From Ga0077548 sp035440445 (GTDB taxonomy: Bacteria > Pseudomonadota > Alphaproteobacteria > Rhizobiales > Xanthobacteraceae), in the NCBI GenBank assembly GCA_035440445.1, contig DAORMJ010000010.1, positions 62,001 through 126,000 of the forward strand: DNA of 64,000 nt, given 5' to 3'. How positions within the stretch are numbered: the stretch's first letter is position 1; each line of letters opens with the position of its first letter. Below, piece after piece: positions 49,647 through 58,036 of the stretch. The notes below the pieces were generated by a model that was given only the letters and a program-made list of their open reading frames with translations, made no database searches and was not told the origin of the DNA. A program made the position numbers and the translations under genes.

Positions 49647-50519
49647 CTAGCGGGTGATGTTTTGTTGAATGGCGCTGTTCGTCATCGGCGATGCAGCCGC
49701 TTCCGCCGGCACGCTGTAGTTTTCCTTTTTGGTGCCGCGGGTGACCGTGATGGTCGAGAAGCTGCCGTTCGGCCCTTTCTTCTGCGGCTTGCCGAGATCT
49801 TCCGCCGTGATCTGCCGCGCGGTCTGCGCGGCGAGATCGCCGGCCTTGCGCAAGGCGAGCGTCAGCGTGCCGAGTGCCGCGGCAAGCGAAATTTTCTGGC
49901 CGTCCGCCATCTCGACTTCGAGCGTCACGGCCTTGACGACGGCAGGCTTGTCCAGACGGTCGTCGGCGATCTGGTCGATCGCGAGCACACGCACGTTCTG
50001 CAACACCACGTCGGAGCTGCTGGACGCGGCTCTCTCGCCGTTGTGGTTGCGCGTCAGGAAGATGTCGACGCGATCTCCGGGGAGAACGAAGCCCGCCACA
50101 CCGTCGATGTCGTTCACGCGAACCGTCACCGCCTTCATGCCGGGCGTGAGCACGGCCGAGAGCGTCGCGCGCTGCCCGGGCCCGGTAATCTTGGACGCGA
50201 GAATCGGCTCGTTCTCCGCGATCGCGGAAAGCACCATGCGTTTTCCCGACGCGAGCAAGGCTTCGATCGAGGTGAACGCGCCATCGGGGACCGCAGTTTC
50301 CGGCCAGGGCACTTCGCGAAGCGCGGACTGGTTCAGTTCTACGCCGAAGCGGAGCGGCGCACGCGCGACCACGATGGCGCGCGTCTTCACCGCGACGGGG
50401 GCCGGAACATTCTGCAGCCGGGCCTGATTCTGGCTGTTGAGCCAGGTTTGCGCGACGAATACCGCGAGCGCGCCGAAAACCAGCGCGACAACGATCATCA
50501 AAACGGCACTGATACGCAA
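49647..50519 (-). CDS. cpaB: Tad pilus assembly protein CpaB/RcpC
   Basis: 290 residues from a TTG at 50519, with GGAG eight bases upstream. A single N-terminal membrane segment (ISAVLMIVVALVFGALAVFV) is followed by a SAF domain (TRAIVVARAPLRFGVELN..) and the RcpC region with VNDIDGVAGFVLPGDRVDIF. It is the periplasmic partner of the secretin. It is the first tad gene here; cpaA and pilin genes, which usually precede cpaB, are not in the window. Confidence 0.92.
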   Translation of the reverse strand: MRISAVLMIVVALVFGALAVFVAQTWLNSQNQARLQNVPAPVAVKTRAIVVARAPLRFGVELNQSALREVPWPETAVPDGAFTSIEALLASGKRMVLSAIAENEPILASKITGPGQRATLSAVLTPGMKAVTVRVNDIDGVAGFVLPGDRVDIFLTRNHNGERAASSSSDVVLQNVRVLAIDQIADDRLDKPAVVKAVTLEVEMADGQKISLAAALGTLTLALRKAGDLAAQTARQITAEDLGKPQKKGPNGSFSTITVTRGTKKENYSVPAEAAASPMTNSAIQQNITR

Positions 50520-50932
50520 GGCTCAACTCCGGGAAGGGAACTCGTCGTCCCGCGAGTAAGCACTCCGCTCCGTATGAAATCGGTGCAGTGTTTCCCTACA
50601 ATTGAATCATCCCGGCGGCGCAACGATGCCTATGCTTTTCACTTCGTTACGCGCCCCACTATTTGAAACGAATAGGCGAAAAATGACGCGCGAGCGCGTC
50701 ACGAAAAATTCACGATGAACGCGACAGGGAACCCGCACGCTATTCGCGCAAGGCTCGCCCATTAACCATGCAAACCGAAAGCCCGCCCGTATGGTGAATA
50801 ATGCGTTAATATGATCTGGTTCGGCGGCGGACATGGATGCGGCAAACCCCGCATCGCAAATCGAATGGGTCTTTATTTCAGGCCTTTCTCGCGCTGTCCG
50901 GGCATGTCTGTTGCGTAGGGGACCGCGTAACC
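50520..50932. promoter_or_regulatory. Divergent control region between cpaB and the rpfF-like gene
   Basis: 413 bases with no supported gene; the AT content is higher than in flanking genes, especially 50640-50700 and 50790-50820. A perfect dyad CTATT-N7-AATAG lies at 50659-50675. The promoters of the tad block (leftward) and of the DSF synthase gene (rightward) must lie here unless they are further away. Confidence 0.6.
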
Positions 50933-51898
50933 ATGAACCTGCCGAAATACACTCTGATCTCGAATCCCTGGTTCGTGCCGCCGGAAAATTATGGCGACGC
51001 CTACCGGGTGCCGCCAGCCCAGACCAAGTTCCAGAACCAGCGCTTTTCAGATCTGGAAGTGGAGTTCGACGCGCAGACGCGCGCCTGCTGGTGCTACATG
51101 AAACCCGGCGGCCGGCCGAGCTTCACGCCCGGTCTGTTGCGCGATCTCGATACGCTGCAGCAAGCCATCAAGAAAGAAAGCGCCGAGGCCCGCGCCAACG
51201 CCGACAAGCCAGTGCAATATTTCGTGCTTGCCTCCAAGATCCCCGGCATCTTCAACCTCGGTGGCGATCTCACGCTGCTCGCGCGCCACATCCGCTCGCA
51301 GAACCGCCACGGCCTCATGGCCTATGCCCGCGCCTGCATCGAGGTGCTGCATGCCAATGCGGTCGGTCTCGACGTGCCTTTGATGACGGTTGCGCTGGTG
51401 CAGGGCGACGCACTCGGCGGCGGTTTCGAGTCGGCCCTTGCCTGCGACTTCGTAGTCGCCGAGCGGCATTCGAAGTTCGGCTTTCCGGAAATCCTGTTCA
51501 ACCTCTTCCCCGGCATGGGCGCCTATAGCCTGCTCAGCCGCAAGCTCGATGCCGCGCGCGCGGAGCGCATGATCCTCAGCGGCAAGGTTTATGGCGCCGA
51601 AGAACTATACGAGATGGGCATCATCAACCTGCTCGCCGAATCCGGTCAGGGCGAGGCGGCGCTGCGGGAATATCTGTCCGGGCGCGGCCGCCGCTTCACA
51701 TCGCAATGCGCGGTCTATGAAGCGCGGCGGAAGGCGCAGCCGCTGCCATTCGAAGAGCTGCGCGACATCGTCGAGATTTGGGTCGATACGGCGCTGCAGT
51801 TGCAGGACATCGACCTGCGCAAGATGGAGCGTCTCGTCGCCGCGCAGGACAAACGCCGGAACGCCGGCGGCAGCCTGCGTCCGGTCGTCAACGAGTAG
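50933..51898 (+). CDS. rpfF: RpfF-type DSF synthase (crotonase superfamily)
   Basis: 321 residues from the ATG at 50933. It is a crotonase-fold protein, but the conserved blocks are those of RpfF, the enzyme that makes cis-2-unsaturated diffusible signal factor: IFNLGGDLTLLARHIR, VALVQGDALGGGFESAL, FGFPEILFNLFPGMGAYS, and EIWVDTALQLQDIDLRKMER near the end. The two catalytic Glu of RpfF are present (E166 and E186, 20 residues apart as in Xanthomonas E141/E161). It has about 30 more residues at the N-terminus than the Xanthomonas protein. It converges on an rpfC-like kinase gene with a gap of three bases, the same arrangement as in Xanthomonas. It would dehydrate a 3-hydroxyacyl-ACP and release the free fatty acid signal. 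Confidence 0.85.
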   Translation: MNLPKYTLISNPWFVPPENYGDAYRVPPAQTKFQNQRFSDLEVEFDAQTRACWCYMKPGGRPSFTPGLLRDLDTLQQAIKKESAEARANADKPVQYFVLASKIPGIFNLGGDLTLLARHIRSQNRHGLMAYARACIEVLHANAVGLDVPLMTVALVQGDALGGGFESALACDFVVAERHSKFGFPEILFNLFPGMGAYSLLSRKLDAARAERMILSGKVYGAEELYEMGIINLLAESGQGEAALREYLSGRGRRFTSQCAVYEARRKAQPLPFEELRDIVEIWVDTALQLQDIDLRKMERLVAAQDKRRNAGGSLRPVVNE

Positions 51899-51901
51899 CG
51901 C

Positions 51902-54481
51902 TCAGGCGAGTTGCGAGGCTTCGCTGCCCTGGCCTGCGGTGTAAGCAGCCAGCGCTTCGCGGACCTGTTCGAACTCGCCCGCCAGCTTGGCGAGATAGTC
52001 CGTACCGCGCTGCTGCAGTTCGCGCTCGCCGATGTGGCGCCAGGACAGGCACATCTTGTAGATGCGGCGCGCGCCGATATTGGCAGCACCGCTGCGCATG
52101 GCATGCAGCTGCTCGCGGAACAGCGTGACATCGACCGCCTTGGCGGACTGCTTCAATTCATCAAGCAGCGCGTCGGTGTCGCGGCAGAAATCCGCGATCA
52201 GCTCCTCGACGAACTTCGCGCCGCCGAGCGATTCCAAATCCGTGAGCGCGCGCACGTCGATCGCGGCGCTATCGGTCGAGCGGAACTTCGGATGCGAGGT
52301 AATGCGCTTGACGGTCTCGCTCTCGGTGAAGGCCTGCTCGTCGCTGACCGTCTTTTCGCCCACGATCGACTCGATGATGTTGATGAGCCGCGCGGGTTCG
52401 ATCGGCTTGATGACGCAGGCATCCATGCCCGCCTCTTCACAGCGCTGCTTGGTCTCGGGCGTCGCATCGGCGGTGAGCGCCACGATCGGCAGCCGCGGCT
52501 TGCCGAGCGAGGCGAAGCGATGAAGCTTGGTCGCCTCGATGCCATTGAGCACCGGCATGTTCACGTCCATCAGCGCGATGTCGAATGACTTCGCCTGCAT
52601 GGCATCCAATGCCTGTTCGCCATTGTCCACGATCGTGACATTGTGGCCGGCGCGATCGAGAATCTTGCCGATCACCTTCTGGTTGGTGCGGTTGTCGTCG
52701 GCGACCAGAATGGACAGCTTGCGCGTGCTGCTGGGCATTTCGAGGTTGCCGTCTTCGTCGATCGAGACGGCGTCGCCCGCCTTCGAGACATGGAGCGCGG
52801 CATTGAGCGTTTGCGCGGTCAGCGGCAACGCAAGGCGCGTGACGAAGTCGAAGCGCGCGGGCAGCGGCAGCATTTCAGCGCTTGTGTCGTTCGAGAGCAG
52901 CACCAACGCCGTGTTGCCAGTCTTGTGCATTTTGCTGAGCGTCGCGCCGACGGTTTCCAGATCGGGCTGCAGGCCCGCTTCATCGACCAGAACGATGGTG
53001 TGACGAATTCCGACGGCTTCGGGCAGCGCCAACTGATCGCAAGCCTGGCCCGCCGAGCGCGCGATTTCCACCGCAATGCCGGGAAGCAGAGTCTCGATTT
53101 CATTCTCGCGATCGCCATTCTGCGACAGCAGAACAACGCGGGTGTCGCCGAGTGCCGGCGCCGTCATGATGCCACCGCTCACGCGAACCTCATAGGGAAG
53201 CTCGAACCAGAAGGTGCTGCCTTCGCCGATCTTGCTGTCGACGCCGATGGTGCCGCCCTGCCGCTCGATCAACTGCTTCACGATCGCAAGGCCGAGGCCG
53301 GTGCCGCCGAAGCGATCGACGATCGACTCGTCGGCTTGCGTGAAGCTCTGGAAGATTTTCTCGCGCGATTCTTCGGCGATGCCGATGCCGGTGTCCGTTA
53401 CTTCGAAACGCAGCCGCACGGAGCCTTCGTCCGCCCCGATCACGCCCACCGCGATCGCGATATTGCCGCGCTCAGTGAACTTGACCGCGTTCGCCGTCAG
53501 ATTGGTCAGCACGTCGTGCAGGGCGCGCGCATTGCCATGCAATTTTAGCGGCGTCTGCGGTGCGACATGGAGCGACAGGCGGATGCCCTTTTCCTTGGCC
53601 TGCGCGACCAGCATCGAGCGCACCTGCCCCATCACGCCATGGAGTTCGAAATCCACCGCCTGTTCGGGCATCTGTCCGGCTTCGATCCGCGAATAGTTCA
53701 GAATGTCATTGATCTGCGCGAGCAATGCGCGGGCCGAACCGCGGATCGTCTGCGTCATGTCGAGCTGTTCGGCGTTGAGCTTGGTATCGCGCAACAGATC
53801 GCTCATGCCGATGACGGCGTTCAGCGGCGTGCGGAATTCGTGGCTGACGCTGGCGAGAAACAGGCTCTTGGCCTTGTTCGCCTGCTCGGCTTCGTTCTTC
53901 GCGGCCTGCAGCTTCTTGATGAGGGTCGCGGCGTAGAGCGGCAGGATCACGAGACCGCCGATCAGGCCATAGGCAAGTTTCGGGTGATGCGCCCAGTATT
54001 CGGTGGTCGCAACCACGGCGGAGAATCCCGCGACGGCAACCACCATGGAGCCGAACAGATATTTCAGGCCGAAGCGAAAGCCGTTGCCGAAAATGATCCA
54101 GAGAAAGATCGGATAGAGCAGCGAGAGCGCTTCGTCGCCGGCATGAATACCCCAGGACAGGAAGCCCAGATCGGAGAACATCGCGATCACGCGGCGCGGC
54201 ACCGAAACGCCGGGCTGGTAGAGCATATGCGCGAGGAAGGCGAAGGAGATGCCGAAGAAAAGCGTGGTGAGGACAACGGCCTCGCGCGGCACATCCGTGC
54301 CGAACATCGCAGCACCGCCAAGATAAGCCAAAATCAGCGCGCTGATGACCACGCGATTGAGCACCATCTCGTGTTCGCTGTCCGGGCGGCCGCCGAGGCG
54401 GCTCTTCAGAAAGCCTTTCAGCGAGAAGCCGGACCTCGGAGCGGATGGTTTCGCGGCGGACGACTTGGCGGCAATGGACAT
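51902..54481 (-). CDS. rpfC: RpfC-type hybrid sensor histidine kinase (TM-HK-REC-HPt)
   Basis: 859 residues from the ATG at 54481 (GAGGAG upstream). The short N-terminal region LGGRPDSEHEMVLNR resembles the DSF-sensing juxtamembrane part of Xanthomonas RpfC. Five or six membrane segments lie at about 43-187. The kinase core has phospho-acceptor His 214 (SVSHEFRTPLNAVIG) and ATP-binding motifs near 325-400 (NAVKFTERG, DTGIGIAE, GGTGLGLAI). A degenerate receiver-like stretch (about 445-565) precedes a full receiver with Asp 639 and Lys 692, and an HPt domain ends the protein with His 793 (LHAMRSGAANIG). It would relay phosphate to the response regulator encoded 10 bases upstream. Confidence 0.85.
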   Translation of the reverse strand: MSIAAKSSAAKPSAPRSGFSLKGFLKSRLGGRPDSEHEMVLNRVVISALILAYLGGAAMFGTDVPREAVVLTTLFFGISFAFLAHMLYQPGVSVPRRVIAMFSDLGFLSWGIHAGDEALSLLYPIFLWIIFGNGFRFGLKYLFGSMVVAVAGFSAVVATTEYWAHHPKLAYGLIGGLVILPLYAATLIKKLQAAKNEAEQANKAKSLFLASVSHEFRTPLNAVIGMSDLLRDTKLNAEQLDMTQTIRGSARALLAQINDILNYSRIEAGQMPEQAVDFELHGVMGQVRSMLVAQAKEKGIRLSLHVAPQTPLKLHGNARALHDVLTNLTANAVKFTERGNIAIAVGVIGADEGSVRLRFEVTDTGIGIAEESREKIFQSFTQADESIVDRFGGTGLGLAIVKQLIERQGGTIGVDSKIGEGSTFWFELPYEVRVSGGIMTAPALGDTRVVLLSQNGDRENEIETLLPGIAVEIARSAGQACDQLALPEAVGIRHTIVLVDEAGLQPDLETVGATLSKMHKTGNTALVLLSNDTSAEMLPLPARFDFVTRLALPLTAQTLNAALHVSKAGDAVSIDEDGNLEMPSSTRKLSILVADDNRTNQKVIGKILDRAGHNVTIVDNGEQALDAMQAKSFDIALMDVNMPVLNGIEATKLHRFASLGKPRLPIVALTADATPETKQRCEEAGMDACVIKPIEPARLINIIESIVGEKTVSDEQAFTESETVKRITSHPKFRSTDSAAIDVRALTDLESLGGAKFVEELIADFCRDTDALLDELKQSAKAVDVTLFREQLHAMRSGAANIGARRIYKMCLSWRHIGERELQQRGTDYLAKLAGEFEQVREALAAYTAGQGSEASQLA

Positions 54482-54491
54482 AGGCTTCTCC

Positions 54492-56636
54492 TCAAGCCGT
54501 TCGCGCGACGAGGTTCTGCTGGGAGAACAGGAATTCGAAATCCTCCGCCGGCACCGGCGGGCTGAAGTAGAATCCTTGCACCTCGTCGCAACCCTCGTTT
54601 CGCACGAAGGCAAGCTGCTCGGCGGTCTCGACGCCCTCGGCCATGATCTTGAGATTCAGGCTGTGGCCGAGATTGATGATGGCGCGGACGATTGCCGCAT
54701 CGTTGGGGTCGTTGTTGACGTTGCGAACGAAGCCCTGATCGATCTTGAGACGATCCACGGGAAGGTTCTTCACGTAAGAGAGCGACGAATAGCCGACGCC
54801 GAAATCGTCGATCGAGAAGGTGACGCCAAGCTCTTGCAGGAAGCGGACGTCGTTCGCGGCCGATTCCGGATTCTGCATCAGGATGCTTTCGGTCAGCTCC
54901 AGCTCGAGTGAATTCGGGCTGAGGCCCGTCTTCTCCAGCACATCGAGCACATGCTGGCGGATATCCTGCTTGCGGAACTGCACCGGCGACAGATTGACGG
55001 CGATCCGGAATCCCGGCCGGTCGGTCGACCAGATCTTCGCCTGCGCGCAAGCCTCGTGGAGCACCCATTCGTTGATCGGAACGATGAGGCCGTTCTCTTC
55101 GGCAAGCGGAAGAAATTCGCCGGGCCTCACGAGGCCCGCACCAGGGCGGCGCCAGCGGAGCAGCGCTTCCGCGCCGATGATCTGGCCCGAACGCAGATCG
55201 ATCTGCGGCTGATAGTTCAGCAGGAACTGCTTCTTCGCGAGCGCCTGACGCAGGTCGCTTTCCAGCACGATCGCTTCGCGGGCATTGGTATGCATGTCGG
55301 AGGCGAATACGCGCCAGACGTTGCGGCCTTCGGCTTTCGCCTGATACATCGCGAGATCGGCGTTTTTCAGCAGCACATCGACATCGACACCATCGGTCGG
55401 GTGAACGGTGATGCCGACGCTCGCGGTGGTGTTGATCTCCTGGCCTTCCAGTTCGAAAGGCTGGTCGAGCGCCTTGATGACTTTCTCGGCGAGCGTAACC
55501 GCATCTTCGGTGCGGCCGATTTCCGTCTGCAGGATCGCGAACTCATCGCCGCCGAGGCGTGCGACGATGTCGGTCTCGCGCACGACATTGGAGAGGCGCT
55601 GCGCCACCGCCTTGAGGAGCTGGTCGCCCTGATGATGGCCAAGCACGTCGTTCACGCCCTTGAAGCGATCGAGATCGAGCAACAGCAACGCGAACTGCTT
55701 GTCGCCGCGGCGGGTGCGCGCGATCTGTTTGCGGACGCTGTCGTGGAAATAAGTGCGGTTCGGCAGGCCGGTGAGCGGATCGTGATGGGCGAGGTGATGC
55801 AGATGCTCCTCGGCCTGTTTGCGCTCGGTGATGTTGAGTGAGGTCGTGAGCACGTTGACCACCTTGCCCGCGCGGTCGCGGAGCGGAGACTTCGTCGTCA
55901 GGAACACATGGCGGTGGCCCGCGCGATCGATGATTTCTTCCTCGAAACTCGGAAGACCCTTGCCGTTTTCGAACACGATGCGGTCGAGGCCTGCGCTTTG
56001 CGGACCGAAGTTCGATCCGAATATTTCGGCCGCGGTCTTGCCGCTCGCCTGGGTCGGATCGACGCCGTAGAAATTCGCGGTGAAGGCATTGAGGAATACG
56101 CAGCGGCCATCACAGTCGGTCGCGCTGATCAAGGCGGGCACGGTATCGATGACCTGCGCGAGACGTTCGCGGCTGTCGCGCAGCACTTCCTTGCGGAAGC
56201 GCTCGCTGTCCATCAGCTCGCGCTCGAGTTCGGTCGCGCGACTCTTGATGACGAGTTGCTGCTTGCGCAACTTCAGAAGGTTGCGTGCGCGCGTCAGGAA
56301 TTCGTGATGATCGACCGGGCTCTGCAGGAAGTCGGTGGCGCCTGCTTCCAGCGCGTTGATGCGGTGCGAGCGCTCTTCATAAACGGTGATGACGACGGCA
56401 GGAATGTCGGAGCATTCGGGAAGCCTGCGGAAGCGGCGGACGAATTCCGCGCCATCCATGTTCGGCATCTTGTAGTCGGTGACGACGAGGTCCGGCGTGT
56501 TGTCCTTGAGCCATTCGAGGGCTTCGGCGGGATCGCCGAACGAGCGGACAGCCACGTCCTCTTCGATCGAAGTGGCGAGCTTCGCGAAAATATTGCGGTT
56601 CGTAATGCGATCATCGACGATGACGATCAAAGACAT
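54492..56636 (-). CDS. Response regulator with REC-PAS-GGDEF-EAL domains (c-di-GMP turnover)
   Basis: 714 residues. The receiver domain (1-120) has phospho-acceptor Asp 54 (VVTDYKMPNM). A PAS domain follows at about 155-270. The GGDEF domain is complete (RLGGDEFAIL, GGDEF at 362-366) with an RxxD inhibitory site exactly five residues before it. The EAL domain is also complete: AEALLRW at 489-495, NLSPVQF, ELTESIL, DDFGVGYSSL, LKID and QGFYFSPP. It should be able both to make and to break c-di-GMP. It is transcribed just ahead of the rpfC-like kinase, in the slot that RpfG (REC-HD-GYP) holds in Xanthomonas. Confidence 0.93.
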   Translation of the reverse strand: MSLIVIVDDRITNRNIFAKLATSIEEDVAVRSFGDPAEALEWLKDNTPDLVVTDYKMPNMDGAEFVRRFRRLPECSDIPAVVITVYEERSHRINALEAGATDFLQSPVDHHEFLTRARNLLKLRKQQLVIKSRATELERELMDSERFRKEVLRDSRERLAQVIDTVPALISATDCDGRCVFLNAFTANFYGVDPTQASGKTAAEIFGSNFGPQSAGLDRIVFENGKGLPSFEEEIIDRAGHRHVFLTTKSPLRDRAGKVVNVLTTSLNITERKQAEEHLHHLAHHDPLTGLPNRTYFHDSVRKQIARTRRGDKQFALLLLDLDRFKGVNDVLGHHQGDQLLKAVAQRLSNVVRETDIVARLGGDEFAILQTEIGRTEDAVTLAEKVIKALDQPFELEGQEINTTASVGITVHPTDGVDVDVLLKNADLAMYQAKAEGRNVWRVFASDMHTNAREAIVLESDLRQALAKKQFLLNYQPQIDLRSGQIIGAEALLRWRRPGAGLVRPGEFLPLAEENGLIVPINEWVLHEACAQAKIWSTDRPGFRIAVNLSPVQFRKQDIRQHVLDVLEKTGLSPNSLELELTESILMQNPESAANDVRFLQELGVTFSIDDFGVGYSSLSYVKNLPVDRLKIDQGFVRNVNNDPNDAAIVRAIINLGHSLNLKIMAEGVETAEQLAFVRNEGCDEVQGFYFSPPVPAEDFEFLFSQQNLVARTA

Positions 56637-56709
56637 TTTGCGAACGCTGTCCCCTGAAGTCCGCCATGTGTGCAGCGGCTTCGTTATTGTTTTTCCTGCC
56701 GGCGCTCCC

Positions 56710-56730
56710 GCGTGTTTTGCACACGCAAAA
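56710..56730. promoter_or_regulatory. Overlapping dyads upstream of the REC-PAS-GGDEF-EAL gene
   Basis: GCGTGT-TTTGC-ACACGC (56710-56726) and TTTTGC-ACAC-GCAAAA (56715-56730) are both perfect. They lie 75-95 bases before the start codon, a location suitable for an operator or activator site. Confidence 0.45.
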
Positions 56731-56801
56731 TGACCGGTACGTCTCGCTTTCTAGCAATGATTGTTGAAGAAGCTGCTAATCGCGGAAGTACGATTTGTCG
56801 G

Positions 56802-56825
56802 GGTTCCAACAGTACTGTTTTGGAA
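56802..56825. promoter_or_regulatory. 24-bp near-perfect palindrome
   Basis: Outer arms GTTCCAA (56802-56808) and TTGGAAC (56819-56825) enclose a perfect 12-bp palindrome AACAGTACTGTT (56807-56818). No T-run follows on either strand, so an operator is more likely than a terminator. Confidence 0.45.
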
Positions 56826-56993
56826 CTCCGGTAACGATTCCGGATTCGTTAAGCCTAACGAATGCTTTCGTGCGCGCCGCGCGCAAGCAACATCGCGTTG
56901 ATTGGGCTTTATATATGCGAATAGTATGCGCAGGCGATCGGCGCTTTCGAAGGTCGCCAAGAATGAACGTGCGAGCCGATGCGCGGCGAGGCG

Positions 56994-57818
56994 TTAACCC
57001 CCGCTCAACGATGCTTCCACGTTTTTTGCAAGATTGACGAGCCGCGGCCCAATTTCGCCTTCTAGCTTCTCTCGCGACGTTTGATAGGCATTCGCGCCGC
57101 AATTGAACGCATAGACGCCGGATTCATCCGGCGGGATCAGCGGCACGCCGACGGCGTGGACGTCCTTTTCCCATTCGCCGAACGAAGTCGTGAAGCCGCG
57201 CTCGGCGAGATCGCGGATCGCCTTCTCGATTCCGGCTTTGACTTCCGGCCAGTTCGCGGCGGCATGACGCTTGATGTGGCCCATGAGCCAGTCGCGCTCG
57301 TCTTCCGGAAGTGCTGCGACCAGCGCGCGGCCCATCGCCGTCGTGCCGATCGGAATGCGCGAGCCGAGATTGAGCCGCAGCAGGCCGTCCGACTTGGAAC
57401 GGCAATGCTCGATATAAATGATGTGCATGCGGTCGCGGCTGCCGAGCGCAACAGACGCGCCGGCATAATTTGCGAACTCCTGCATCTGTTTGCGCGCGAT
57501 CTGGCGGATGCGCAGGTTCGCGAGAGTCGAATAGCCGATAGAAAGTGCGGCCGGGGCAAGCGAATATTTTCCGAGCCGCTCGACATGCGTGAGATAGCCG
57601 AGCTTGGTCAGCGTATATGTGAGCCGCGAGATCGTGGTCTTCGGCAGTCCGGTGCGCTCGGCAATTTCGTTGTTGCCGAGCAGCCATTCGCCGGGCGTGA
57701 AAGCGCGCAGCACGTCGAGCCCGCGGGCAAGCGCCACCACGAATTTGCGGTCATTGCCTTCGTCCAGCTCGCTGAACTGACTGTCGGTACGTTTCGCCGC
57801 GGCATTTGGACTATGCAC
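56994..57818 (-). CDS. pimR: IclR-family regulator, PimR-like
   Basis: 274 residues from a GTG at 57818 (no ATG fits). The N-terminal winged HTH at about 30-95 reads LLGNNEIAERTGLPKTTISR, followed by the IclR effector domain with GSRIPIGTTAMGRALVA and SFGEWEKDVHAVGVPL. It is divergent from pimF and separated from it by 218 bases containing a perfect 15-bp dyad. In R. palustris an IclR-type pimR also stands beside pimFABCDE. Confidence 0.87.
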   Translation of the reverse strand: MHSPNAAAKRTDSQFSELDEGNDRKFVVALARGLDVLRAFTPGEWLLGNNEIAERTGLPKTTISRLTYTLTKLGYLTHVERLGKYSLAPAALSIGYSTLANLRIRQIARKQMQEFANYAGASVALGSRDRMHIIYIEHCRSKSDGLLRLNLGSRIPIGTTAMGRALVAALPEDERDWLMGHIKRHAAANWPEVKAGIEKAIRDLAERGFTTSFGEWEKDVHAVGVPLIPPDESGVYAFNCGANAYQTSREKLEGEIGPRLVNLAKNVEASLSGG

Positions 57819-57904
57819 GCTTCAGCCCCTGTTCTGATGCGCAAACTGCGATTGACTTCAATCGCACCACTTTCTAGCTTTTGCGTCAAGAATGCAGAAC
57901 AATG

Positions 57905-57919
57905 TTCCGCACAGCGGAA
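57905..57919. promoter_or_regulatory. Candidate PimR operator TTCCGC-N3-GCGGAA
   Basis: A perfect 6-3-6 dyad in the pimR-pimF divergent region, 118 bases before pimF. It is overlapped on its left by GAAC-AAT-GTTC (57897-57907). A 15-bp dyad with a 3-base centre is the usual IclR-family operator form. Confidence 0.6.
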
Positions 57920-58036
57920 TCTATGCTTGCCTGATTTCGAGCGCGTTTCACGGGAGGGAAACGCTCACCGGGCGGCAGAAATCCGCTACGCTCCGCATCA
58001 AAAAGCCGATCGAGAAACACCAGGAAGAAACCCGAA

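Larger units (their letters stand above)
56637..56993. promoter_or_regulatory. Intergenic region upstream of the response regulator-rpfC operon
   Basis: 357 bases with no supported gene. It holds the palindromes at 56710-56730 and 56802-56825, listed separately. The promoter of the two-gene signalling operon is expected here. The IclR gene ends at 56994 on the same strand. Confidence 0.6.

Noticed and set aside
49621..50526. N-terminal extension of the secretin frame through cpaB
   Set aside because: The stretch is out of frame with cpaB and lacks any domain; the GTG at 49620 gives a proper signal peptide.
50933..51898. Reading the RpfF-like protein as an ordinary enoyl-CoA hydratase
   Set aside because: The blocks FGFPEILFNLFPGMGAYS and EIWVDTALQLQ, the Glu pair spacing and the convergent RpfC-type kinase all favour RpfF.
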